DNA of 64,000 bases from Paenarthrobacter sp. JL.01a (GCF_025452095.1 NZ_CP104877.1:3658001-3722000), one strand, 5' to 3'; shown: positions 54,459 through 62,699, counted from the stretch's first letter. The notes: generated by a model from the letters alone, not told the origin. Made by a program: numbers and translations.

Positions 54459-55684
54459 GCTCCGGCTCCTGTGACAATCATCAATGGAATGGCGGCCAAG
54501 GATGCCAGCAGGATGATGAACAGGTAGATCACCCCTGCGATGTTCACCGCCCGGCTGTTGACGTGCTTGCCCATGTACTGCGGATCGTTGGCCACGATGA
54601 GTATCGGCAGGTAGGTCAATGGAAGGGCTATTGCCGAAAAGACGACTGAGTATTCGGTGACCAGGATGGGGTCGACGCCCGTCGCCAGCACCGCGACGCC
54701 GGCCAACAGCACCACGATCATGGACACGTGGAAACGGGCGGCCTGGGCGGGACTACGGAACTTGCCCCAGGACCAGCCGAAGTACTGCGCCAGGGTATAT
54801 CCGCTGGAAAGCGTCGTCTCCAAGGCCGCCCCGAACGTTGCCGCCACAATGCCCAGAATCAGCACCGCCAGGGCAAGCTGGCCGCCCGCCTGGGCAACCG
54901 GAAGCGCCACCTGCGACAACGACGTGACGCTGATGCCTGCCGGTAGAAGAACGACGGCGGCGCAACCGGCGATCGCTATGGACAGGAACCCTCCCAGCGG
55001 GAAACCCAGGAGCACGTTGAGTCGCGACGTCGCCAGGTCCTTGATCTTCCAGCGTTCCTCCACGGCACCTGAGGAGAAGAAAAACACCTCGTAGGGCGTC
55101 ATTGCGGCACCGAACAATGCAATGGCGTAGTACCAGTAGGTCCCGGCGCTCTCGCTTTCCGGTACCGCCGGGGGCAAAGCTTGTCCGAGCAGCGAACCCC
55201 AGTCCGGCTTCAACAGGAACAGAGCCACCGCGAAGACCACCAAGGACAAACCCACGAGCCCCGTGACGTTTTCCATGATTTTGAACTTGACCCGCCAAAC
55301 CACCAGCCACACGGCCAGCAGGGCAAAAGGAACCCAGAGAATGTAGGCCACTCCACTGGCCAGTTGGAGCGCCAGGGCTATGCCACCGATTTCCGCGGTG
55401 ACGGTCATGACATTGATAAGGAACGACGCCCCCAGGTTGGCCAATCCGGCCCTGGCACCCAGGCGCTCCCTGATGACCTCGAAGGTGGCCCGGCCGGAGA
55501 CGGCGGCCACCCTTCCGGACATATTGGCGAAGAGGCAGATACCCACGACACCCACCAGCACCACCCACGACAACGCCATGCCGAACCGCGAGCCCACGAC
55601 GGCGTTGGTCACCAGGTCCCCGATGTCGACAAAGCCCCCGATCGCAGTCAGGATGCCGAGCGCAACACCGAGGAGCCGTTTCAC
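54455..55684 (-). CDS. Divergent NRAMP-family transporter
   Basis: A 409-residue membrane protein with 11 helices and the NRAMP/MntH fold (LGASFLINVMTVTAEIGGIALALQ; LLGFPLGGFLSIAIAGCAAVV). The metal-site motifs are changed. Helix 1 reads D20-I-G-D23 instead of DPGN. Helix 6 reads T196-P-Y198 in GAAMTPYEVFFF instead of the usual A/C-M-P-H. Loss of the Met suggests it does not favour soft transition metals such as Mn or Fe; relatives with such changes carry Mg or other ions. It is coupled by ATGA overlaps to genes on both sides. Confidence 0.85.
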   Translation of the reverse strand: MKRLLGVALGILTAIGGFVDIGDLVTNAVVGSRFGMALSWVVLVGVVGICLFANMSGRVAAVSGRATFEVIRERLGARAGLANLGASFLINVMTVTAEIGGIALALQLASGVAYILWVPFALLAVWLVVWRVKFKIMENVTGLVGLSLVVFAVALFLLKPDWGSLLGQALPPAVPESESAGTYWYYAIALFGAAMTPYEVFFFSSGAVEERWKIKDLATSRLNVLLGFPLGGFLSIAIAGCAAVVLLPAGISVTSLSQVALPVAQAGGQLALAVLILGIVAATFGAALETTLSSGYTLAQYFGWSWGKFRSPAQAARFHVSMIVVLLAGVAVLATGVDPILVTEYSVVFSAIALPLTYLPILIVANDPQYMGKHVNSRAVNIAGVIYLFIILLASLAAIPLMIVTGAGA

Positions 55685-56157
55685 TGGATGCCGGCCCTGG
55701 TCATGAGGTTGTCGAGTTGGTCAGTTGCAACGCGGAGTTCCCCCTGCACAACGGAAAGTTCCGCGCGACCTTGCGCATCATCGGAGACGCCGGACGTCGG
55801 GGAGAGCGCATCCCGGGCGTGCAGGAGCGCACGGGAAACGGTGGAAAACGCCGCCAGGGCGTCATTGCGGAGCATGCTTTCTTCCTGCGTTTGGGACGAA
55901 AGCCGGTGCACGTGGTCCGTGGCGGATTCGACGTCGCCGAGCATGTCGTCGGCAGTGGTGGACGCGGCGGCCGCCGTCGTACTGTTTTCAATCCTGAGGT
56001 CCAGCGCAAGGCTGGCCGCGCGCACGGCGGAGGAGACCTCTTTGGCAGGTCCTTCCAGGGAGTCGGCGGAGGGCTGCTGTCAGCAGCCAGCCAGCAGCGC
56101 GGCGAGGATCAGGAGGAACGTCAGGGCCACCGCGCGGAACTGCCGGGCGTTTCTCAT
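55681..56157 (-). pseudogene. Lipoprotein gene with in-frame TGA after the lipobox
   Basis: The reading frame starts with ATG at 56157 and encodes a perfect lipoprotein signal (MRNARQFRAVALTFLLILAALLAGC), then TGA at 56080-56082, then continues in the same frame for 132 codons (QQPSADSLEGPAKEVSS ... DNLMTRAGIQ) to a stop that overlaps the NRAMP gene by ATGA. The start also overlaps the preceding gene. So the frame is intact apart from one stop codon just after the lipid-anchor Cys. Options: a true null allele, a sequencing error, restart at an in-frame GTG (56025), or read-through of UGA-C. The downstream part is helical and polar. Confidence 0.8.
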
Positions 56158-56357
56158 GACGGCTTCGGAATCTCGCATCCGCCCTGGGGATTCAATCCGG
56201 TGTAATTCAGTGGGCCGGCAACAATATTCAAGGCAATCGTGGCCACCTGCGAGCATTGGGCGGGCGGGGCGCTGTAGTATCCCCTTTGGCCGGCGGCTAC
56301 TGCCCCGATAATGAGCCAAACAACGACGAATAGCCCGAGGATTGAGCCGATTCTCAT
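56154..56357 (-). CDS. 67-residue membrane-anchored protein
   Basis: One membrane segment (IGSILGLFVVVWLIIGAVAAG), then QRGYYSAPPAQCSQVATIALNIVAGPLNYTGLNPQGGCEIP, with two Cys likely outside the cell. The form recalls common small actinobacterial membrane proteins of unknown function. ATG at 56357 after AGGGG; the stop overlaps the lipoprotein gene (ATGA). First gene of the operon that ends with the PRC-barrel-like proteins. Confidence 0.78.
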   Translation of the reverse strand: MRIGSILGLFVVVWLIIGAVAAGQRGYYSAPPAQCSQVATIALNIVAGPLNYTGLNPQGGCEIPKPS

Positions 56358-56463
56358 TTCTACCCCTAACGCTATGTGACGACGTTCAGCAATTGGAAAC
56401 AAAGTTTCCTGAAGAAGCACGGCGGCGGACCGGATTTCTCCCGCCCGCCGCCCGCTGATCCGA

Positions 56464-56727
56464 TCAATCCGTTGGATTGGTTTCGGTTGTCAGACCACGG
56501 TCGTCCGCGGTCTTTTCATCCTTTTCTTCTGCCGGTCCGGGTGGATTGGCAGATTCGCTGGGACCAGCATCGACGGCGTCATCCTGACTGCCCGACGATG
56601 CGTCACCGGCATCCCCCGGACCGCTGGTTTCTGGCACCCCCGGGTCCCTGGGAATGGGATGTCCAGGGGTGGTGGTTCCATCGCGAACCTGGGAAAATCC
56701 GGCAACTTCGCTTGGATCAGTTGTCAT
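56464..56727 (-). CDS. Disordered acidic protein, 87 residues
   Basis: Unrecognised. MTTDPSEVAGFSQVRDGTTTPGHPIPRDPG... is Pro/Gly/Asp-rich, with no fold or motif. ATG at 56727 overlaps the stop of the preceding 52-residue membrane protein gene (ATGA), which supports both starts. It resembles a cytosolic, unstructured partner. Confidence 0.62.
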   Translation of the reverse strand: MTTDPSEVAGFSQVRDGTTTPGHPIPRDPGVPETSGPGDAGDASSGSQDDAVDAGPSESANPPGPAEEKDEKTADDRGLTTETNPTD

Positions 56728-56882
56728 ACGCGAGACCGGCCCCTGCCGACGACCCAACCAATAAGTGCCAGCACGAGCAGGATAATTCCTACCCAGAGCA
56801 GGAAACTAAGGGCCTGGTTCAGACCGCCAACAAGAAGCAAGATGATCGCGATTACGCCTGCGATTATGAGGAGTGTGTTCAT
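56724..56882 (-). CDS. 52-residue two-helix membrane protein
   Basis: MNTLLIIAGVIAIILLLVGG, then LSFLLWVGIILLVLALIGWVVGRGRSRV: two hydrophobic segments and a basic tail, like many small hydrophobic proteins of actinobacteria. The start is ATG at 56882; the stop (56724-56726) overlaps the next start by ATGA. Function unknown. Confidence 0.65.
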   Translation of the reverse strand: MNTLLIIAGVIAIILLLVGGLNQALSFLLWVGIILLVLALIGWVVGRGRSRV

Positions 56883-57284
56883 TGAGCTACGCATCCCTTT
56901 CAATAACTGTTTGTCTATTCAGGAAGGCGTCCGCTGGTACCCCACACCATGTGGAGCGCCACCCATGCCAACGGGCACCGGTTGGAGAAATTCATCTCCA
57001 TATTTCTTACGTACCCCTGTGGAAAAGGATCCAAACGAATCTTTCCCGCGAGCGGTCCGTACATAGCATCATGATAGGCGTGCATCCTCCTTTGGCGTAG
57101 TAGTTCGTCAGGAAACTTACTACCGTTTCGCGGAACCTGTCCAGCACCCGCTTCCCGGCGTGTTCCCGCAGGGCTGCGGTTCGACTCGCTTCGCGTGTCG
57201 CGCACCCCCTCTTCGAGTTTTCGTACAGATAACGCCCCTAAGAGCGGCTCTTAAGGGCGTTATCTGTACAAAAACTCCGGCGCG
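56883..57284. other. 402-base intergenic region
   Basis: It holds palindrome family C copy 2 (57215-57277), which also lies right behind the NrtR-type gene stop, and an AGGAGG on the minus strand (57086-57091) next to an ATG with a frame of about 56 codons ending at 56915. That frame looks weak (no ribosome spacing, no family) so I do not call it. The rest is likely the promoter of the small membrane protein pair. Confidence 0.5.
57215..57277. repeat. Dispersed palindrome family C, copy 2
   Basis: 30-base arms (57215-57244 and 57248-57277) with only a few mismatches, core GTACAGATAACGCCC, loop CGG. It starts 8 bases after the NrtR-type gene's stop and likely ends that transcript. Copy 1 follows urate oxidase. 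Confidence 0.8.
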
Positions 57285-58019
57285 TTAGGCGCGGGGGCGC
57301 ATCAGCGGCGGGTTCAGCACCGCGCGGGTGGGGTGGCCCGCCGTCGGACGCGATTCGGGGGCGAGCCTGAACAGCGTGGCGGGGCGTCCGGCGTCGCCCG
57401 TTGTCATGCGGCCGGTGTCCTCCAGGAAGCCGGGCGTCCCGGTCGCTTTTCTGTGGAAATTGCGCGGATCCAGGCGGGTGCCCCAGACGGCTTCGTACAC
57501 GGCGCGGAGCTGGGCGATGGTGAATTCCTCGCCGCAGAACGCCGCCCCCAAGGGCGAGTATTCGAGCTTCGACTTTGCCCGCTCCAGCGCGTCGTCGAGG
57601 ATTTTCGCGTGGTCAAAGGCGAGCTCCAACTCCCCGTCGAGAACCTCCCGGACCGGATACCAGGCCGCCTGCTCAGCGTCGCTGCCGGCGGCCAGCACCG
57701 GGAAGTCGGGCGCCAGCAGCAGGTGAGCGACAGTGAGCACATCACCACGGGGGTCACGCCCCTTGGGCCCATAGCTCCCCAGCTGCTCGAGGTGCCCGGG
57801 CAAGCGCTCGACGCCGGTCTCCTCCGCAAGTTCCCGGCCAGCCGCCTCCAGCAGGTCCTCGCCCGCGAGGACGAAGCCGCCGGGCAGTGCGAGCTTGCCG
57901 CGGAACGGCTCAATGAGGCGCGTGATGAGCAGGACGTTCAGCTCGCCTTCGCGCACGGTAAGGGCGACGACGTCGACAGTCACCGGAAAGCGCTCGGGAG
58001 CCGGATGGGTTTCTGGCAT
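57285..58019 (-). CDS. nrtR: NrtR-type Nudix transcriptional regulator
   Basis: A 244-residue protein. Residues about 10-150 are a Nudix domain of the ADP-ribose-binding type (PGGFVLAGEDLLEAAGRELAEETGV), where the box is altered as in non-catalytic NrtR sensors. Residues about 150-230 are a winged helix with FTIAQLRAVYEAVWGTRLDPRNFHRKATGTPGFLEDTG, the NrtR DNA-binding signature. NrtR proteins repress NAD-related genes and release DNA on ADP-ribose. It is divergent from an SPFH/NAD kinase-like pair, with two palindromes between them. Confidence 0.88.
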   Translation of the reverse strand: MPETHPAPERFPVTVDVVALTVREGELNVLLITRLIEPFRGKLALPGGFVLAGEDLLEAAGRELAEETGVERLPGHLEQLGSYGPKGRDPRGDVLTVAHLLLAPDFPVLAAGSDAEQAAWYPVREVLDGELELAFDHAKILDDALERAKSKLEYSPLGAAFCGEEFTIAQLRAVYEAVWGTRLDPRNFHRKATGTPGFLEDTGRMTTGDAGRPATLFRLAPESRPTAGHPTRAVLNPPLMRPRA

Positions 58020-58037
58020 GAAGCAATCGTAGGGGAA

Positions 58038-58104
58038 TTATCGTCATGTTGACAATAAAGCTCCTAGCTGCTTACAGTTTTGTTATCGTCAAATTGACGA
58101 CAAC
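58038..58104. promoter_or_regulatory. Two NrtR-box candidates
   Basis: TTATCGTCA-TGT-TGACAATAA (58038-58058) and, ending at 58104, TTATCGTCA-AAT-TGACGACAA inside 10-base arms (58082-58104). Each palindrome has one mismatch. They sit between the divergent nrtR and SPFH genes, so nrtR probably controls both its own gene and the pair. Confidence 0.75.
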
Positions 58105-58126
58105 TCGATGAGAGAGGCAAAGCATC

Positions 58127-59143
58127 ATGGCAACCATCAAGCGCTATCCCTGGATCAACCACTTCCTCGGCAGCCCCACCGGCTACGTCGTGCACCTGCA
58201 GAAGGGTGCCGTCAAGCACCAGGGAGTCGGCCAGGCATTCTTCTTCCGCCCCGCGAACTCCGTGCTCAGCGAAGTTCCAGTGGACGACCAGGAACTGCCC
58301 ACCCTCTTCCACGCCATCACCCGGGACCACCAGGACGTCAGCGTCCAGGCCAACGTGACCTACCGCTTCATCGACCCCGTTGCGGTCTCCACCCGCCTCG
58401 ACTTCGGACTTCAGACTTCAGGCAAGGCCCCCGCGACCGGACGCGAGCAGGTGTCCACCATCATCGGCCAGCTGTGCCAGAGCCACGCGATCGACCAGAT
58501 CGCCACCACCACCCTCGCCGAGGCCCTGGAACGCGGAGTCAGCCAGCTGCGCCTGGTCCTGACCGATGCACTCCGCGCTGACGCAAGGCTTCAGTCCACC
58601 GGCATCGAGATCCTCGGCGTACAGGTCCTCGCCGTGCGACCGGAAGCCGATGTGGAACGTGCCCTGCAAACCCCCGTCCGCGAGCAGCTCCAGGCCGAAG
58701 CGGACCGGGCCGTGTACGAACGGCGGGCAGTCGCCGTCGAACGTGAACGGACCATCTCCGAGAACGAAATGGCGAGCCAGATCGAACTGGCCGTCCGCCG
58801 TGAGAACCTGGTGGCGCAGGAAGGCGCTAACGCCCGCCGCGCTGCCGAGGAGAAGGCAGCTGCCGGGCTGATCGAAGCGCAAGGATCCGCTGAACGGCAG
58901 GGAATCGGCGCCGCCGCGGAAGCCAACAAGATCCGCCTGGTGGGCGAAGCGGCAGCCGCCCGCGAAGCCGCCACCATGGAGGTCTACCGCGGCATGGACC
59001 AAACCACCCTCCTCGCCTTGGCCCTCAAGGACGCAGCCGGAAGCCTGCCGAACATCGGGAACCTGACCATCACCCCGGACCTGCTCAGCGGAGCACTCGC
59101 CGGGCTGTTCAAGGAAACCGCCACCGCCGAAACCACCAAGTAA
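58127..59143 (+). CDS. SPFH/Band 7 domain protein
   Basis: A 338-residue protein. Residues about 10-190 are an SPFH (stomatin/prohibitin) domain; a long helical, Ala/Glu-rich region (about 190-290, EQLQAEADRAVYERRAVAVERE, RRAAEEKAAAGLIEAQG) follows, as in flotillins, and a short tail. There is no N-terminal membrane helix, so it may attach to the membrane by other means or form a soluble ring. First of two genes under the NrtR boxes; ATG at 58127 with GAGAGAGG upstream. Confidence 0.85.
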   Translation: MATIKRYPWINHFLGSPTGYVVHLQKGAVKHQGVGQAFFFRPANSVLSEVPVDDQELPTLFHAITRDHQDVSVQANVTYRFIDPVAVSTRLDFGLQTSGKAPATGREQVSTIIGQLCQSHAIDQIATTTLAEALERGVSQLRLVLTDALRADARLQSTGIEILGVQVLAVRPEADVERALQTPVREQLQAEADRAVYERRAVAVERERTISENEMASQIELAVRRENLVAQEGANARRAAEEKAAAGLIEAQGSAERQGIGAAAEANKIRLVGEAAAAREAATMEVYRGMDQTTLLALALKDAAGSLPNIGNLTITPDLLSGALAGLFKETATAETTK

Positions 59144-59152
59144 GGTCGCACC

Positions 59153-60055
59153 ATGGCAACACCGCGCATCGTCATCGTCCACCGGCGCACCGAGCTCCAG
59201 GAACTGTTGGACCGGCACGCCACCCGGGGCCAGGCGGAGTTCTTCCTCCGCACCCGCGGCCGAAGCATCCAGGACGTGCAGGACCGCCACGATCGCCTCA
59301 CTGACGCTCTCGCGGCAGTGCGGTCGTCAGTCCCTGCTGACTGGCGACAGGCCGAAGTGGAACGCGCGGACCTCAGCCGCTTCCTGCTGACGGACGAAGA
59401 CATCATCGCAGTCGTTGGCCAGGACGGGTTGGTGGCGAACGTCGCCAAGTATCTGAAGGGCCAGCCTGTGATCGGCATCGATCCGGAGCCCGGAGCGAAC
59501 CCCGGCGTGCTGGTGCGTCACACCCCCGCCGCGGCTGCAGCCCTTCTGGCTTCCGCCGACGCTGGACGGCTGCGCTGCCAAGACCTCACCACCGTGACAG
59601 CAACGCTCGACGACGGTCAACAGCTTTCGGCGCTGAACGAGGTTTTCGTCGGGCACGCCTCGCACCAGTCGGCCAAGTACACCCTGACCGCACCGAGTTT
59701 CACCCAAGCCGGCGGACAGACCGAGCGGCAGTCGTCGTCGGGCCTTATCGTTTCCACGGGGACGGGCGCCACCGGGTGGTGCGCTTCCATTGCCCTCGAA
59801 CGCGGCGGGCGGACGCTGCCCGCACCCACCGATCCCCGGCTGGCATGGTTTGTCCGCGAGGCATGGCCGTCACCGGTCACGGGCGCTGCGCTGACCGAAG
59901 GTGCGCTGGAAGCAGGCGAAACCCTGCGGATCACCGTGGCATCGGACCAGCTGGTGGTGTTCGGCGATGGCATGGAGGAGGACCGGCTGACGGCTTCGTG
60001 GGGGCAGGAGATCACGGTGCAGCTGGGGCAGCGGCCGCTTCGGTTGGTTGTTTGA
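59153..60055 (+). CDS. NAD kinase-like protein
   Basis: A 300-residue protein of the NAD kinase/diacylglycerol kinase fold. Motif 1 reads VVGQDG (G89-Q90-D91-G92) instead of GGDG, the NE motif is L-N162-E163-V, and the Gly-rich STGTGATGW is at 201-209. The variant motif leaves NAD phosphorylation uncertain; it may phosphorylate another substrate. Starts 9 bases after the SPFH gene, so the two are one operon. An incomplete second copy of its 3' end lies at 60235-60429. Confidence 0.85.
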   Translation: MATPRIVIVHRRTELQELLDRHATRGQAEFFLRTRGRSIQDVQDRHDRLTDALAAVRSSVPADWRQAEVERADLSRFLLTDEDIIAVVGQDGLVANVAKYLKGQPVIGIDPEPGANPGVLVRHTPAAAAALLASADAGRLRCQDLTTVTATLDDGQQLSALNEVFVGHASHQSAKYTLTAPSFTQAGGQTERQSSSGLIVSTGTGATGWCASIALERGGRTLPAPTDPRLAWFVREAWPSPVTGAALTEGALEAGETLRITVASDQLVVFGDGMEEDRLTASWGQEITVQLGQRPLRLVV

Positions 60056-60543
60056 TAGGCCATGTTGGCGCGGATCTTTGTGCGGCCAGCAATACACACA
60101 TCCGGCAAATGAGGTAGCATCACAAGTGCAACGGGCAGTAGCCCTGCGAAGTGGGTCTGGCAGTCTTCCGGATGGTATGACGAGCCGGACCTGCGGTATT
60201 TAAGGAGCGCAGTGGATGATCTCTTCCACGAGCGGCATGGCCGTCACCGGTCACGGGCGCTGCACTGACCGAAGGTGTGCTGGAAGCAGGCGAAACGCTG
60301 CGGATCACCGTGGCATCGGACCAGCTGGTGGTGTTCGGCGATCGCACGGGGGAGGACCGGCTGACGGCTTCGTGGGGGCAGGAGATCACTGTGCAGCTGG
60401 GACTGAGGCCGCTGGTGCGGGTTGTTTAGGTTTTGGGCACGCCTCGAAAATTGGGCGAATAGGCACAAGCGCCTTACTGCGCAGGGACACAAAGCTCCGT
60501 TATGGTGGGCACACCTGTCCAAATTAAGACCAATGGGGGTCAC
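60056..60543. other. Intergenic region with duplicated gene fragment
   Basis: A 488-base stretch. Its middle (60235-60429) is a copy of the last 195 bases of the preceding gene. Before it, GTGGATGATCTC (60212-60223) follows AAGGAG, but that frame ends after 18 codons. The last part (60430-60543) probably holds the promoter of the nuclease gene. Confidence 0.7.
60235..60429 (+). pseudogene. Duplicated 3' fragment of the NAD kinase-like gene
   Basis: 60235-60428 is a close copy of 59861-60054 with scattered substitutions (the third-codon pattern suggests some age), including the stop codon. It encodes the C-terminal strand region (AWPSPVTGAALTEGVLEAGETL, GDRTGEDRLTASWGQEI) without a start, and an upstream TGA closes the frame. 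It marks either a tandem duplication with loss of most of the second copy or a recombination scar at the border of the nuclease gene. Confidence 0.85.
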
Positions 60544-61632
60544 ATGGAATTTGCAGAACGGTTGGCCGCGCTGGCCGCCAAAGTCCGCCAGCAGCGCGGC
60601 GTAATTGAGACAGAAGAGGCGACGAAGAATGCGTTCGTCATGCCGTTCATCTCGTCCATTCTCGGCTATGACGTGTTCAATCCGCTTGAGGTTGTTCCTG
60701 AATTCACAGCGGACGTTGGGATCAAGAAGGGCGAAAAGATTGATTACGCCATTGTGAAGGATGGTGAAATCCAGATCCTCATCGAGTGCAAGAAGTCGGT
60801 CGAGCCGGTGAAGATCGAGCACGCCTCCCAGCTCTTCCGCTATTTCGCCGTGACCAACGCCCGAATCGCCATTCTCACCAACGGTGAAATTTATCAGTTC
60901 TTCACGGACCTCGATGCCCCTAACCGCATGGACGCGAAGCCCTTCCTTGTGCTGGATCTGAACGATATCGACGAAACCCTGCTGCCGGAACTCCAGAAGC
61001 TCTCGAAGGACGTCTTCGATCTGGACTCCATCATCAGCTCAGCCGGCGAACTGAAATACATCGGTGAACTCAAAAGGACGTTGGCAGCACAGTTCCGCGA
61101 GCCAGAAGACGAGTGGGTAAAGTTCCTGACATCCCGCGTTTATACGGGTCCATATACGCAGCGCGTGCGCGAGCAATTTACGTCGCTGGTATCGAAAGCG
61201 ACAAAACAGTTCCTCAACGACCAAGTCAACGAGAGGCTCAAGAAGGCCCTTGGCGCTCAGGCATTTACACCCGTCGATGAAGTGTCAACAGCAGCCGTCT
61301 CAAGCAGGCCTGTAGCCGAAGCGGATCTGGCAGAAGCTGATGCCATTGAAACGACGCTTGAGGAAATCGAGGGTTACCAGATCGTTCGCGCAATCGTCTG
61401 CAGTGAAGTGAAACCTGCGCGCGTCGTTCAACGAGACGCGAAGTCATACTTCGCAGTGCTCCTCGACGATAACAATCGGAAGCCGATTGCACGGCTGCAC
61501 TTCAACCGAACGCAAAAGTACATAGGACTCTTCAATGAAAGCAAAGAAGAGACCCGGGTCCCGATCAGCTCGTTGGAAGAGATCTACGAGCACACGGAGG
61601 CGTTGCGGGCCAGCGTGAAGAGCTACCTCTAA
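60544..61632 (+). CDS. Solitary HsdR-N-type nuclease
   Basis: A 362-residue protein that resembles the type I restriction endonuclease N-terminal domain family (PD-(D/E)xK). The core is visible: E53 in VVPEFTADVG, D67 in EKIDYAIVKDG and E81-C82-K83 in ILIECKKS. The second half, including a C-terminal domain with CSEVKPARVVQRDAKSYFAVLL and IARLHFN, has no helicase motor. No hsdM or hsdS gene is nearby. Base use looks less GC-rich than the neighbours, and it follows a gene duplication scar, so it may be acquired. ATG at 60544 after GGGGGT. Confidence 0.8.
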   Translation: MEFAERLAALAAKVRQQRGVIETEEATKNAFVMPFISSILGYDVFNPLEVVPEFTADVGIKKGEKIDYAIVKDGEIQILIECKKSVEPVKIEHASQLFRYFAVTNARIAILTNGEIYQFFTDLDAPNRMDAKPFLVLDLNDIDETLLPELQKLSKDVFDLDSIISSAGELKYIGELKRTLAAQFREPEDEWVKFLTSRVYTGPYTQRVREQFTSLVSKATKQFLNDQVNERLKKALGAQAFTPVDEVSTAAVSSRPVAEADLAEADAIETTLEEIEGYQIVRAIVCSEVKPARVVQRDAKSYFAVLLDDNNRKPIARLHFNRTQKYIGLFNESKEETRVPISSLEEIYEHTEALRASVKSYL

Positions 61633-61639
61633 CCTCGCA

Positions 61640-61666
61640 GGCGGGAGGCAATCCTCGCCTCCCGCC
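61640..61666 (+). terminator. Terminator after the nuclease gene
   Basis: Perfect 10-base stem GGCGGGAGGC (61640-61649) and GCCTCCCGCC (61657-61666), 8 bases after the stop. Confidence 0.75.
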
Positions 61667-61757
61667 CTCGTCGAAAAGAATTAATCCATTCAGTGTAGAG
61701 TTGGCGACTGGCCAATGAACATCCCCGCCGCGCAATCCCCGATACCAAGGAGCTTCC

Positions 61758-62699
61758 GTGAGCCATGCCCACCACGCAACTGAGCAGGTGCCGGCGTCGG
61801 AACATCCTCAAGGCAGTGCCGTCCAAGCCGCAGTCGCCTTGCTGATCGGAGCTTTTGCCGGCGCGCTTGGCCTTCTCCCCTGGTGGGTCACCGGCGCGAA
61901 GCTGCCGCTGCAGAACCTCTGGGCCGACCCGGTCATGCCGGAACAAATGCCCTTGGCGCTCCTGCCTCTGAGCCAATACGAGGTCCTTACCCTGATCGCG
62001 TTGCTGACAACCGGCGGTGCGCTTGCCGGGCTGGCGTCACGGCTCTGGAATCCGGATCACCGGACCATTGCGATGTGGTGCGCGGTTGGCGGCGTCTTAA
62101 TGGTCCAGGTGGTGGCAACAGCACAGTCCTTTACAGTGCTCAACGACGGTCTCGCCGGCGGCAAGCTGGCCGGCTTATACTACTTCGGCCTACTTGCCTG
62201 CGTCATCCTCTCGATTCTCGCCAGCGTCGTGGCACAGTTGCTGATCGGTGCGAAGTCCCGCGCTGCCACAGCACTGGGGGCGGGATTCGTCGCCGTACCC
62301 GTCACGTCCTGGGCCGTCCAATGGGTTATCGGCTTCGCTGGGCGCAGCAATATGCCCCTCGAGGTGCCGACCATTGCCCATTGGGTTCCCGCTGTCCTGG
62401 TAGGTTGCGCGCTGGCTTGGTGCGGTCTGAAACCCGCCGCCCGCATCACAGTCTGGGTCCTGGACCTCGCGTTCCTTTGGGCTGTCCCCGCCGTCTTCAC
62501 CGCGGTCCAGTCGGTGTTGGCCACCCGCGCAATCGCCGGTGACATTCCCGAGATGCTGTCCATGGGCCTGCAGATCCTAATCGCCGCTTTAGGGCCCGAC
62601 GGCGGTGCTTGGCAAACGCTGTTGCTCGCCGTGGGCATCGGGCTGGCTGGTGCAGGCATTCGGGCGTTCGCCGGCCGAAGGAACCAAGAGCGGGCCTGA
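61758..62699 (+). CDS. Multi-helix membrane protein, 313 residues
   Basis: Unrecognised. GTG start at 61758 after AAGGAG. About eight membrane segments (AVALLIGAFAGALGLLPWWVTGA; VLTLIALLTTGGALAGLAS; LAGLYYFGLLACVILSILASVVAQLLIG; LLLAVGIGLAGAGIRAFAG). Between the first two helices lies an external loop, ALLPLSQYE. It is not a clear member of a transporter family that I know. Confidence 0.7.
   Translation: MSHAHHATEQVPASEHPQGSAVQAAVALLIGAFAGALGLLPWWVTGAKLPLQNLWADPVMPEQMPLALLPLSQYEVLTLIALLTTGGALAGLASRLWNPDHRTIAMWCAVGGVLMVQVVATAQSFTVLNDGLAGGKLAGLYYFGLLACVILSILASVVAQLLIGAKSRAATALGAGFVAVPVTSWAVQWVIGFAGRSNMPLEVPTIAHWVPAVLVGCALAWCGLKPAARITVWVLDLAFLWAVPAVFTAVQSVLATRAIAGDIPEMLSMGLQILIAALGPDGGAWQTLLLAVGIGLAGAGIRAFAGRRNQERA

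Noticed and set aside
56915..57085. Frame of about 56 codons on the minus strand starting at 57085
   Set aside because: AGGAGG touches the ATG directly with no spacing, other starts are 13-21 bases away or out of frame, and the protein has no recognisable fold.
60212..60268. 18-codon frame starting with GTG after AAGGAG before the duplicated fragment
   Set aside because: It ends by an accidental stop inside the duplicated sequence in another frame, so it is probably chance.
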